DNA of 63,714 bases from Lachnospiraceae bacterium UBA5902 (GTDB taxonomy: Bacteria > Bacillota > Clostridia > Lachnospirales > Lachnospiraceae). The notes beneath the pieces were generated by a model, which worked only from the letters and a program-made list of their open reading frames with translations, did not search any database and was not told the DNA's origin. A program made the position numbers and the translations under genes. Shown here one piece after another: positions 34,834 through 43,300 of the stretch (its first letter is position 1; the number at the start of each line of letters is the position of its first letter). The stretch covers positions 10,236 through 73,949 of the forward strand of contig DJEI01000067.1 in the NCBI GenBank assembly GCA_002431865.1, written 5' to 3'.

Positions 34834-36492
34834 CTATTCCAACGTCTCTGACTGTACATCCGCAAGCGTGAGCTTCGTCAGATCTTCCTCTTTAAAATTA
34901 TTCTCCGCGATCAGGCGGTTTGCCTGATTGTGAATCACGCGATCCAGATAATTGCGCACCGAACGCGCATTACCAAAATTCTCCGGTGGGCACGCAAGTA
35001 TCTTTGTAAATGTATCCTGCACATACTGCACCGCGTCGTCCGTCAACGTATAATCGAGTGATTTCGCCCGATTGGTCATAATCTCCAGCAGCTCTGCCGC
35101 ATCATAATTCGGAAATTCGATTGTCCGGTTAAATCGCGAACGAAGTCCCGGATTTGCATCCAAGAAATCCTGCATTTCATCGTGATAACCCGCTGCAATG
35201 ACGATCAGATCATCCCGGTTATCTTCCATCGCTTTGTTCAGGATGTCGATTGCCTCCTGCCCGAAATCGCCCTGCTGTCCATTTGCAAGGGCATACGCCT
35301 CATCAATAAATAAAATGCCGCCCTTAGCTTTCTCAATCACTTCCGTAACCTTCTCACTCGTCTGTCCCATATATCCGGCAACCAACCCGGACCGGTCTAC
35401 CTCCACCAGATGTCCTTTTGAAAGCACGCCCAGACCATGATAGATCTTCGCAAGGATTCTTGCGACGGTTGTCTTACCGGTTCCGGGATTGCCAAGGAAC
35501 ACCATGTGATTTGTCACCGGCGGTGTCTGCAATCCATTTTCCTGTCGAATCTTGCAGATCTTCAGCAGGTTGATCATGTTGTTGATCTCGGTCTTGACGC
35601 TCTGCATACCGGTCAGATCATTTAACTGTTTGAGCAGCGTCTGTATATCGATCTCTGTATTGAACTCTTTCTTGCGTTCCTTCTGGTCTGGCAGTGTCTG
35701 TGCGGCTGGCTGCTCCGCCCTGCGGAACGACTGTTCCACGTCTGCCGTATCAGATGTCCGGGCATTCTCCGATTCATCTGTTTTCCCTCGATTATCTCTA
35801 TCTCTGTCTTCTCTCACCATCGATTCATCATCTGCCGGATGGTCCGGTGTGGAAATCTTCGTCCGCTGTTTCTCCAGCATGTCGGACCAGTACGAATAAT
35901 CCGGTGTTTCTTCCTGCTTCACCTTGCTTCCCGGCTTAAAGGCAATTGTCGGCTTGTACTCCTGCATGTCGCCGCGCACACGGTCAATCTCCTGTGTGAT
36001 CAACTCAATATACGAGGAAAGTGCCTGCACTTCTGAGTTTGCTACCTCCTCATTGCATGCAATCAGATCATTTCCAATATAGTTAAAGGTTGTGACATAC
36101 AACTGCACCAGATCATAATAATCATCGGAGATCTCTCCAGTCTCTCCGCCAATATTCGAGCGGACAAACGAATTTAACGACCGCGGTGCATGATCGCGGA
36201 TACTCTCCGAACGCAGTCCCCACCGATCCGCATAATCCCGAATCATCTTCTCATCAAACTGAGTTCCGAACAACAGATTGATATATTTGATTTCTTCCTT
36301 ATTGATCGTTCCATCAGAATATGCCAGATAAATCAGAAAATGCAGCATGTCTGTACGGAAGGTGTGTGTCAGATCCATACGTCCGCCTGTACGTACATAA
36401 TCTGCACGCCCGATGCTCTGCGCACGCCGCATACACAGATCAAACATCCGCCGGCTATTCTCTTTTACTTTTACCGTGTGAAATCCCCACAT
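34834..36492 (-). CDS. TerB-like/AAA+ ATPase (SpoVK/CbbX type)
   Basis: 552 residues. Residues 45-155 form a helical domain resembling TerB (FLIYLAYSDGTINKEEIKYIN). Residues 190-275 are charged and probably disordered. Residues 285-520 form a CbbX/SpoVK-type AAA+ domain, with Walker A GNPGTGKTT (334-342), the pore-loop region VAGYMGQTSEK, Walker B GGILFIDEAY (391-400) and the arginine-finger region PGLRSRFNR. CbbX-type ATPases remodel partner proteins through a central pore. The target is unknown; the neighbouring decarboxylase is a candidate. Low-confidence parts are the TerB label and the exact start. Confidence 0.85.
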   Translation of the reverse strand: MWGFHTVKVKENSRRMFDLCMRRAQSIGRADYVRTGGRMDLTHTFRTDMLHFLIYLAYSDGTINKEEIKYINLLFGTQFDEKMIRDYADRWGLRSESIRDHAPRSLNSFVRSNIGGETGEISDDYYDLVQLYVTTFNYIGNDLIACNEEVANSEVQALSSYIELITQEIDRVRGDMQEYKPTIAFKPGSKVKQEETPDYSYWSDMLEKQRTKISTPDHPADDESMVREDRDRDNRGKTDESENARTSDTADVEQSFRRAEQPAAQTLPDQKERKKEFNTEIDIQTLLKQLNDLTGMQSVKTEINNMINLLKICKIRQENGLQTPPVTNHMVFLGNPGTGKTTVARILAKIYHGLGVLSKGHLVEVDRSGLVAGYMGQTSEKVTEVIEKAKGGILFIDEAYALANGQQGDFGQEAIDILNKAMEDNRDDLIVIAAGYHDEMQDFLDANPGLRSRFNRTIEFPNYDAAELLEIMTNRAKSLDYTLTDDAVQYVQDTFTKILACPPENFGNARSVRNYLDRVIHNQANRLIAENNFKEEDLTKLTLADVQSETLE

Positions 36493-36565
36493 ATATGTTA
36501 TCCTGCTTTCCCTCTAAATTTCGCCATACATAATTTTATTATACCTGTCCATGCTTTTCTATGCA

Positions 36566-36597
36566 AGAAAAAAGAGGCTGCCAGGCAACCTCTTTTC
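36566..36597 (-). terminator. Terminator of the candidate non-coding RNA
   Basis: Minus strand: AAAAGAGGTTGC-CTG-GCAGCCTCTTTT followed by TT; one G-U pair that becomes a mismatch on the plus strand. It is about 70 nt before the AAA+ gene. Confidence 0.88.
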
Positions 36598-36808
36598 GTA
36601 ACCACCTTGGATGATATTCCCTTATGTAACACCCTCTCTTTTGTCACATAAGGAAATACCACTGCTACACGTAACAAGACCTTCACATAACTTCGAGCTC
36701 TGATGCTCACGTGTATATTACAACATCACACTCCGTATCCCTTCCCCCTGTACGAAGCCATGACGCTGATATGCAAAAATCAAGCAACAACCCAACTTGT
36801 TGCTACAT
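36566..36808 (-). ncRNA. Candidate novel structured small RNA (about 240 nt)
   Basis: A promoter, a gene-free structured stretch and a strong terminator follow one another on the minus strand. Stems seen: GCAACAA/TTGTTGC near the 5' end (36784-36803); CTTCGTA/TACGGAG (36734-36759); TACACGT/ACGTGTA (36665-36715); and an 18-bp stem (36613-36630 with 36643-36660) that is fully paired on the minus strand through three G-U pairs but mismatched on the plus strand. No start codon with a ribosome site opens a sensible frame. It does not show landmarks of SRP RNA, tmRNA, RNase P or 6S RNA. The 5' end is inferred from the promoter. Confidence 0.7.
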
Positions 36809-36813
36809 ATATT

Positions 36814-36841
36814 AGTGTAGCACTTTTAAATATTTTTTCAA
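36814..36841 (-). promoter_or_regulatory. Promoter of the candidate small RNA
   Basis: Minus strand: -35 TTGAAA (36836-36841), 16-nt spacer, -10 TACACT (36814-36819), about 95 nt downstream of the maf stop. Confidence 0.7.
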
Positions 36842-36871
36842 CGGCAGAATACACAAATTTTGCATCTACTT

Positions 36872-36888
36872 TTAGTCATAATGACTAA
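36872..36888. promoter_or_regulatory. 17-bp palindrome upstream of the small-RNA promoter
   Basis: TTAGTCAT-A-ATGACTAA is a perfect inverted repeat centred about 40 bp upstream of the -35 hexamer, a usual distance for an activator site. It has no T-run, so it is not a good maf terminator. Confidence 0.5.
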
Positions 36889-36935
36889 TTTTCCGTCTAT
36901 TTTCTTTATTTTCGTTTATTTCCATTCAGTTTCAA

Positions 36936-37601
36936 TCACTTTTTTATTGTGAGATTTGTTAATTTCTCATGCATAACATGATAAATTTTTGACAACGGCA
37001 GTCCAACCACATTCAAATAATCCCCTTCGATGCCCTGGATATACTTCGCGGCACCGTTCTGGATTCCATAAGCACCTGCCTTGTCCATGCAGTCGCCCGT
37101 GGCGACATAGTTGTCGATTTCCTCCTCCGTCATCGGATAAAATGTCACCTTCGTATGACAATGAAAGGTATTTCCCTGTATATCCGCCTGCGTATCTGGA
37201 TTTGTCCACAGGATACACACACCGGTAAATACATCATGTGTCCGCCCGGACAACCACGAAAGCATCTGCTTCGCTTCATCCTCTGTCTTTGGTTTTCCAA
37301 GCACACATCCATCGACAGCAACGACCGTATCGGCACCGATAACCGTGATTTTCTCCACGGAATCTGCTGCCTGATTATCTGTCGTTGATTTTTCCATATT
37401 CTTATTGCAGTTTCTCCGGTACACATCTTCTGCTTTCACACGCGCCAGTTTTTCGACCAGCTCCTGTGGTGTCAGATTCTCCAATTCTTCTGGTGGAATC
37501 TGTTCCTCTGCCGAAGATACGCACACCTCATATTCATATCCACCCAGTGACAGAATCTCCTGTCTGCGTGGAGACTGTGATGCTAAAATAATTTTCTCCA
37601 T
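36936..37601 (-). CDS. maf: Maf-family nucleotide pyrophosphatase
   Basis: 221 residues. Begins MEKIILASQSPRRQEIL, the family's substrate-binding opening, and contains VIGADTVVAVDG with conserved Asp. Maf proteins hydrolyse dTTP/UTP or modified pyrimidine nucleotides and can affect septation. AAGGGGAG lies 6 nt before the ATG; the frame extends upstream to 37721 but that part covers an untranslated hairpin region. The sequence has a small insertion (residues about 75-95) compared with typical 190-200-residue members. Confidence 0.92.
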   Translation of the reverse strand: MEKIILASQSPRRQEILSLGGYEYEVCVSSAEEQIPPEELENLTPQELVEKLARVKAEDVYRRNCNKNMEKSTTDNQAADSVEKITVIGADTVVAVDGCVLGKPKTEDEAKQMLSWLSGRTHDVFTGVCILWTNPDTQADIQGNTFHCHTKVTFYPMTEEEIDNYVATGDCMDKAGAYGIQNGAAKYIQGIEGDYLNVVGLPLSKIYHVMHEKLTNLTIKK

Positions 37602-37630
37602 TGTTTCTCCCCTTAAATAATATGGTATCG

Positions 37631-37698
37631 CCCCCTCGCTTCGCTCGGCGGCAGATCGCCGGGTGCATCCTAAATATGTGCGTCGCACATATGCACCC
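37631..37698 (-). repeat. Structured leader or repeat element before maf
   Basis: Nested inverted repeats: GGGTGCAT (37661-37668) with ATGCACCC (37691-37698), and ATATGTGCG/CGCACATAT (37674-37692) sharing part of the outer arm, so two folds compete. Next to these lie GGCG/CGCC (37647-37660) and a GCGAAGCGAG-like stretch. It fills the gap between the DnaJ-like stop and maf; it could end the upstream transcript or be an interspersed repeat. Confidence 0.6.
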
Positions 37699-37702
37699 TC
37701 CT

Positions 37703-38347
37703 CTAACACGGCGTGCAGCAATTACAGAGCAAATTTAACAGGCACATATCCATGCACCAGTTATCGGAACGCACATCCGGCATTCCATATCCCATGCCCC
37801 GCCGCACATACCAGTTGCTGCCACCCTGCATACGCTGCTTCATCTGTTTGTACTCCATGTTGTTCGGTTCCATCGCAATCGCACGGTCGATATGCTCCAT
37901 CGCTGTTGCCTGATTGCCAGCACCTAAGTTTGCAACCGCACTTAGATAATACCATCTGCCTGTCCGGTCGTCTATATCCTCCAGCGTGCGAAGTGCCTCT
38001 GTAAACATCCGGTTCATGATGAAATTCTGCGCCGCAGCAAGATGGGACTCATCCTGACTCATGCCACCGCCTTCATTTCTGGCACGACGGAATGCATCCG
38101 AACCGAATCCGCCAAATCCATCAAACCCTCCATAGCTGCTGCCACCATACGAGAAACCTGTGTTTCCGTCCATGATACTCTTATATGCCGCCTGCACTTC
38201 CTTGAACTTTTCTTCTGCCTGTGCTGCGTTTGGATTGTTGATATTGGCATCCGGGTGATATTTCCGGCTTAGATTTCGATATGCTTTTTTCACTTCTTCT
38301 TCCGAAGCGCCATGTGGAAGCCCTAGAACCTCATAAGGATCTTTCAT
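37703..38347 (-). CDS. J-domain protein with Cys-rich C-terminus
   Basis: About 214 residues. J-domain at residues 1-65 ([23 protein letters not shown]..., HPD present in SRKYHPDAN), which stimulates DnaK ATPase. Then a Gly/Phe/Ser-rich linker, a TPR-like helical part (residues 110-180) and a tail ending [14 protein letters not shown], which could bind metal or be lipid- or disulfide-linked. It lacks the DnaJ zinc-finger domain, so it is a class III J-protein. Start MKDPYEVLG with AAAGGAA upstream. Confidence 0.88.
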   Translation of the reverse strand: MKDPYEVLGLPHGASEEEVKKAYRNLSRKYHPDANINNPNAAQAEEKFKEVQAAYKSIMDGNTGFSYGGSSYGGFDGFGGFGSDAFRRARNEGGGMSQDESHLAAAQNFIMNRMFTEALRTLEDIDDRTGRWYYLSAVANLGAGNQATAMEHIDRAIAMEPNNMEYKQMKQRMQGGSNWYVRRGMGYGMPDVRSDNWCMDMCLLNLLCNCCTPC

Positions 38348-38348
38348 A

Positions 38349-39218
38349 CTAATTCCTTTCTTTCTCCCATTGTTTACCGTTTTCTGTGTCATTTTGTTTC
38401 GTCATAAACCTTACCCAGATTCCAGAATAGATGATATTTCTAAGGATGGCTGTCTCTTCGACAATTGGCAGGCACTCATAGATTTTCGCCATATCGGTGG
38501 CGATCATCATCAGTATTTCCTTCACGTAACTGTCAAACCGCTCTTTCGACAGCTCACGGTATAACTCCTTCAATGGATTGAACCGGTTCTTCTCAATATC
38601 CTCCTGCACATCATCGTATGCGTCGAGAATATAGATAAATTTGCCAAGCTGGTAACCGAGTCTCCGCAGCTCCTCTGACCAGTCAATCCCACGTGTCGAC
38701 TTATATGCAAGAATCTCTGCCATGATATCACCAAAGGTTCCGGCAAGCAAATCCAGGTTTGTGACATCTTTTCGCTCACAGGCGGATAATGTCCGCAGAG
38801 ACTCCCGGATCTTTGCCAGCTTCTCCGGATAGACCTGCCCGATCTTGCGCACACGCTTCCGTATAAAACTGCTGTAACAAAGTCTGGTAAATTTCCGGTC
38901 ATCCTCCCAGTCATCGAGACATTTGTAATAGGTCAGAATGAGGTTCATATCCGCGATATACTGTATGATCTCATTCTCCAGATATTTTTTCTTTCCAACC
39001 GGATGCACCATGCATGTCGCTTCCTTCATCTGCGTATCCGGTTCATACAAAGCGGTCAGAAGAACCGCGGCGAACGTCGAATCATACGTAAGTGACATCT
39101 GTCCCATCGCACCATCCGTATTTCGGAGTGCATGACAGACACCACAATAATACATGCGATACCGCTCGTAATCTTTGACTTTCATTTCCGGCTTGTTCAC
39201 CGTCACATATCCAAACAT
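38349..39218 (-). CDS. DUF5685-like conserved protein
   Basis: 289 residues, opening [31 protein letters not shown], which is typical of the DUF5685 family (recognised from memory). The paired Cys of YCGVCH plus later Cys may bind metal. Mainly helical, no clear membrane segment, function unknown. Its stop lies 1 nt from the J-domain gene start, so the two are co-translated; a functional link to DnaK-type folding is an inference. Confidence 0.8.
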   Translation of the reverse strand: MFGYVTVNKPEMKVKDYERYRMYYCGVCHALRNTDGAMGQMSLTYDSTFAAVLLTALYEPDTQMKEATCMVHPVGKKKYLENEIIQYIADMNLILTYYKCLDDWEDDRKFTRLCYSSFIRKRVRKIGQVYPEKLAKIRESLRTLSACERKDVTNLDLLAGTFGDIMAEILAYKSTRGIDWSEELRRLGYQLGKFIYILDAYDDVQEDIEKNRFNPLKELYRELSKERFDSYVKEILMMIATDMAKIYECLPIVEETAILRNIIYSGIWVRFMTKQNDTENGKQWEKERN

Positions 39219-39247
39219 CGTCCTACCTCCGAATCCTGTTACACTTG

Positions 39248-39649
39248 CTAACTATTCTTTATAAACCGTGCGCTGCATTTTGGACATCGTATCTCGATCT
39301 TTCCTTTTCCGCGTGGAACACGGATCTTCTGCTTACACTTTGGGCAACGGTAGATATGATGCGTCTTGCGCATCGTCATGTGGCTTTTCTCTTTCCGTCC
39401 CCACATGCGTAGTTTATACGTCTTATTCAGGAACCATGTATTCTCGTCCCGACGTTTTCCAATATTTCTGGAGAATACACGGAAATATGCAAATATAAAG
39501 GTCACAAATGCAATCGTGCTGAGTATATTACTTCTTACAAACACATCTATAAAAACTAAAAAACAAGCCACCCACATCATACACATGGAAAGCTGATCCG
39601 TTCCATTTCTACCACGCATAAAATCCATCAATTTCTGCCTCATAAGCAT
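39248..39649 (-). CDS. Small membrane protein with C-terminal zinc ribbon
   Basis: 133 residues. Two adjoining hydrophobic helices (residues 20-60) followed by a basic linker and a C-terminal two-CPxC zinc ribbon (YRCPKCKQKIRV ... IRCPKCSARF). This layout is common in uncharacterised Lachnospiraceae proteins. GGAGGATGC precedes the ATG. It heads the cluster with DUF5685, the J-protein and maf. Confidence 0.8.
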   Translation of the reverse strand: MLMRQKLMDFMRGRNGTDQLSMCMMWVACFLVFIDVFVRSNILSTIAFVTFIFAYFRVFSRNIGKRRDENTWFLNKTYKLRMWGRKEKSHMTMRKTHHIYRCPKCKQKIRVPRGKGKIEIRCPKCSARFIKNS

Positions 39650-39679
39650 CCTCCATAACTATATCCAATCCTGATATTC

Positions 39680-39737
39680 ATTATTCTTCACCTTCTCGAA
39701 TTGTCAAGTATTTTAACACGCGGGCAGACTCCGTCAA
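39680..39737 (-). promoter_or_regulatory. Two candidate promoters for the zinc-ribbon/J-protein cluster
   Basis: Minus strand. P1: TTGACG (39732-39737), 16 nt, TAAAAT (39710-39715). P2: TTGACA (39702-39707), 16 nt, AATAAT (39680-39685). Both precede the ATG at 39649. Confidence 0.55.
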
Positions 39738-39765
39738 TGGCTTTCACAGAGATTTCACAAATAAA

Positions 39766-39798
39766 AAAATCCCTGATACATCTTGTATCAAGGATTTT
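39766..39798 (-). terminator. Terminator of the tRNA operon
   Basis: Minus strand: AAAATCC-T-TGATACA / TGTATCA-G-GGATTTT around a 3-nt loop, followed by a run of Ts; 5 nt after tRNA-Cys. Confidence 0.88.
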
Positions 39799-39802
39799 AG
39801 AG

Positions 39803-39873
39803 AGGCGCGAGCCGGATTTGAACCGGCGGTGAAGGTGTTGCAGACCTCTGCCTTACCACTTGGCTATCACGCC
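39803..39873 (-). tRNA. tRNA-Cys (GCA)
   Basis: Complete 71-nt cloverleaf: acceptor stem GGCGTGA/TCGCGCC, anticodon loop CTGCAAC with GCA, T-loop GGTTCAAATCC, discriminator T. CCA is not encoded. Confidence 0.97.
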
Positions 39874-39954
39874 ACATATCATAAAGGGGGGACCCACGCA
39901 GTGGGGAGATTCCTTATGATTAGTAAGCACACAGTGCTTACAATATCTCACAAA

Positions 39955-40026
39955 CTCCCCGAGTAGGGCTCGAACCTACAACAACTCGGTTAACAGCCGA
40001 GTGCTCTACCATTGAGCTATCGAGGA
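39955..40026 (-). tRNA. tRNA-Asn (GTT)
   Basis: 72-nt cloverleaf: acceptor stem TCCTCGA/TCGGGGA, anticodon loop CTGTTAA with GTT, T-loop GGTTCGAGCCC, discriminator G. CCA is not encoded. The spacer to tRNA-Cys holds a perfect hairpin GTAAGCAC/GTGCTTAC. Confidence 0.97.
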
Positions 40027-40087
40027 AAATATCGTCATTCCGAAGGAACGATGATAGAGCATTTATCAATTTCTATCTAAACGCAAA

Positions 40088-40152
40088 GTAGATTATATGA
40101 AATATTTCCAATCAAGTCAAGACTTATTTTTAATATTTCATCCGCAATCTAC
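40088..40152 (-). other. Long inverted repeat in the Ser-Asn tRNA spacer
   Basis: GTAGATT (40088-40094) pairs with AATCTAC (40146-40152) and GAAATATT (40099-40106) with AATATTTC (40132-40139), making a two-step stem between the tRNAs. It is probably a processing structure of the polycistronic tRNA transcript. Confidence 0.55.
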
Positions 40153-40155
40153 AAA

Positions 40156-40243
40156 CGGAGATGGAGGGATTTGAACCCTCGCGCCGCGCGAACGACCTAC
40201 ACCCTTAGCAGGGGCGCCTCTTCAGCCACTTGAGTACATCTCC
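40156..40243 (-). tRNA. tRNA-Ser (GCT)
   Basis: 88-nt class II tRNA with a long variable arm (GTCGTTCGCGCGGC region), acceptor GGAGATG/CATCTCC, anticodon loop CTGCTAA with GCT, discriminator G. First tRNA of the operon. Confidence 0.97.
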
Positions 40244-40305
40244 AATGCCTAAAAAACACATTTTACCAATTGGTGTTATTTAGTTCCGCGTCAACACGCT
40301 TAAAT

Positions 40306-40334
40306 AGAATAACAAATATTATGCCAAATGTCAA
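40306..40334 (-). promoter_or_regulatory. tRNA operon promoter
   Basis: Minus strand: perfect -35 TTGACA (40329-40334, overlapping the stop of the surface-protein gene), 17-nt spacer, -10 TATTCT (40306-40311), about 60 nt before tRNA-Ser. Confidence 0.85.
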
Positions 40335-43300
40335 GGGAAAAAGTTTCTTCTATGTTTTTTTTCATACATTATACATGTTGCCACCCCAAAACAAGATATA
40401 ACAATTAGAGCAAACCAAAGTGATAAGTTTTCCTGATCTCCTGTTTCCGGACTTAAAGCATTTTCTTTAGAATCTGTTTTTTCATCACCTGACGTTTCTG
40501 AAGTTTCTTCATTATCCTGTACATCAGCTGGTTTCGGATTTTCTGTTGTATCAGCTGGTTTCGAATCATCTGGTTTTGTTGTTTCTTTTACCGGAATCAC
40601 CTTTCCGCTTATCATATAGCCACAAACCTTACAAACCTGATCGCCCGTGTATCCTGTCTCTGTCTCTGTTGCAGCTTTTGCATTTTTAACTTCCATATCA
40701 TGTGCAGCTTTGTTCGCCTGTGCACCGCAAATACATTCATGCCAGTGACTTTCGGAATCTGATTTCCATTCTGTTCCATAATCATGCACATGCGCAGCAT
40801 CTACTGTAACCGTAACATTCAGTCTTTCACTGTAGTCCATGCCATCCTTATAAGCAGCAATGCGGTACTTGGTATTCTTCATGATCTTAATTGGTTTGGT
40901 ATAAATTTTGCGGCTTGCGCTATTTTGGCACGGACAGGTGTCATCCGTCGTATAATAGATTGTCACACCCTCCTCTGCCGTCAGTGTCAGCATCTCTCCC
41001 TCACTGACTGTAATATAATTATTTTTCGGAGAATTCTCGTCAAACAGTGTCTCACCAATCTGTGCTGTCGGACGTTTCGGACGATTTTCCTCCATCGACA
41101 CATGCAGCTTCATTACTTTTTCAAGCGTTGTACCCTTTACCCGGAATGTCATATTCGTATATCCCGGCAAGTTTGTACTGATCTGGAATTTCGTTTTTCC
41201 CTCTGCATCAGTGACAGCTTCTGCATTCGCTTTGTTCTCTGCAAAGGATGCAATCTGTGTGCTTCCAATCAGGGCTTCGACCGTCACATTTTCTACATAG
41301 TTACCTTCACTATCCTTGACTCGTACTGTAAACGTTGCCTCTTCTCCTGCTTTCGCAGGAATTATATTCTCATAATTCAGAATGATTTCAGCCGGGCGTA
41401 CAGATACAGTCAAATCTCCACTGCTGTAATCGGCAAGTGTTTTCCCTGCATAATTTTTGACTCCTTTCAGTGTAAAGGACACAATATCATCCTTCCTGAA
41501 ACCACCATCTTTTGTAATATGCAGAACCTTTGAATAGCCATTTTCTACCATCTGCCATTCTCCGGTCATGCCTTCCGGCAGCACAGGATTTTCTGTTGTA
41601 TCCATATACTGACTGAATACAACCTCAATATAATCCGTATATGCGTTGGCTGATACAACCTCCGGTGTTTTCTCTGATGTCATTGCAATTTTCAATCCCA
41701 TCTTCGGTGGTGGAACTCTCATCCACTCGGTCTGTGCATTTTCATACCCATCCTTTTCAAAGCGAACCTGCCACCAGCCCGTTGGCACATCCCATGCAAA
41801 TACTCCGCTGTCGTCGGTTATCTGCGGATTGATCTGCTCATAATCTTCTGCGTTCCAAACCTGCGCATTTGTTCCGCTGGAATCCTCTGCATAATAAACG
41901 GTCGCCTTCACGTCGGAAAGGGTGTTTGATTCTACTGCTTCATAAACAAAACCTGACGGATCCATAATTGGCTGTACCTTATGAGTTTTCTTCATAATTT
42001 TTTCCATATCCGTATCATCACATTTCTGTTTACGTTCCCTCGTCAACCTGTCAAGTTCAGCAGAAAGCCTCGTAACCTCTGCAGCGCGCCGGACGCCCGT
42101 ATAGTTGGATCCAAAATCCCACATCGTACTTAAGGCAGTGGTTGTCACTGTCTTATCCATAGCGCCGGCAATCGTAAAGAGTGATCCAACCACGGAATTG
42201 GCACAATAACGATCCTTTTCCAGCCCCATATACAGTCGAAGATCCATTGCCACATAGCGTTCTCTCATAATTGCATTGGAACAGAGAGGTTTATCCTTGT
42301 AGCGCTCCTCAAACATTTTCAATTCGTCAATGTATCCCTGCATATCCGCTTCGCGAACCGTATAATCCACATAGGCTTCCGAATCCTGCATTGCGCCCTC
42401 GATACCTGTCGCCGCACCTATCAGACTACCGGCGGTAGCCAATCCCGTAGTTGCATTCAATGCAAGCTGGCTGTCCGTTACTCCCGGCAGATGCATCACT
42501 TGATCTAATGCATCCAGGGCATTTCCAGAAACGCCGATAAATGCATTCCGGGCTCCCTGATCAAAATTAGCGGCAGCTTCTCCGTTATAATCAATCTCAT
42601 TTCCGCTAGCGTCAATAAATGTGTAGCCTCCGGTGATACCACTTACGCCGCCCTCACGCGCCAGAGCCATTTTCATACGTCCTGCAGACTGAGTTTCCTC
42701 CGACTCTTTCGCATGATCTTTAAATGCGGTAAATGTCCCGTCTGCATTTACGCACACCTCAAAGCCATCCGCCCGAAGTTCTTCTGCCGTGCGGGTATTC
42801 TCCTTCATCGTAATGCCCATATCCGCATAGACTTCCTCCCACGACTGGTATTCCGTGATATTCTTCTTCAGCCCCATCATCTCAGAAAAACTTTCCATCG
42901 CTTCATCAATTGCTTTCTCTGCATTGTAAAACGCTGCCTGAACCTCCGGCGTTTGTTTTTCGAACCACTCCGGCATCGTCTCTGACACGCGATATTTCGC
43001 TCCAAAAATATATTCGGATGCATCGAAATCAGGATTCTCTGTATAGGTCAGACCGTTCGTCTGCGCATATTCCTGCATATACTGATTTCTGATTTCTGTA
43101 AGGGATGTTGCGATTTCTTCACTCTCCTGCTTTCTCTGAGCCGTAATCTCCGCCGCCTTTTTCTGGCTCTTTTCTACCGTATCCGCATCATAAGTAAACG
43201 TTTGACCCTGATCTACCCAGTCAATCGAAAATTCTTCCGGAAGCTGCGCCTCCGTCACAACCTGCGTTCCATTTGACGGCAATGTAACCTCTCCGGCAAA

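Noticed and set aside
36566..36808. 6S RNA, SRP RNA, tmRNA or RNase P RNA
   Set aside because: The 5' and 3' ends do not pair into one long bulged helix (6S), and the conserved cores of SRP, tmRNA and RNase P RNA are not present.
36936..37721. Extended start of maf
   Set aside because: The first 40 codons cover a strong hairpin region with no ribosome site; MEKIILASQSPRR is the family start and has AAGGGGAG before it.
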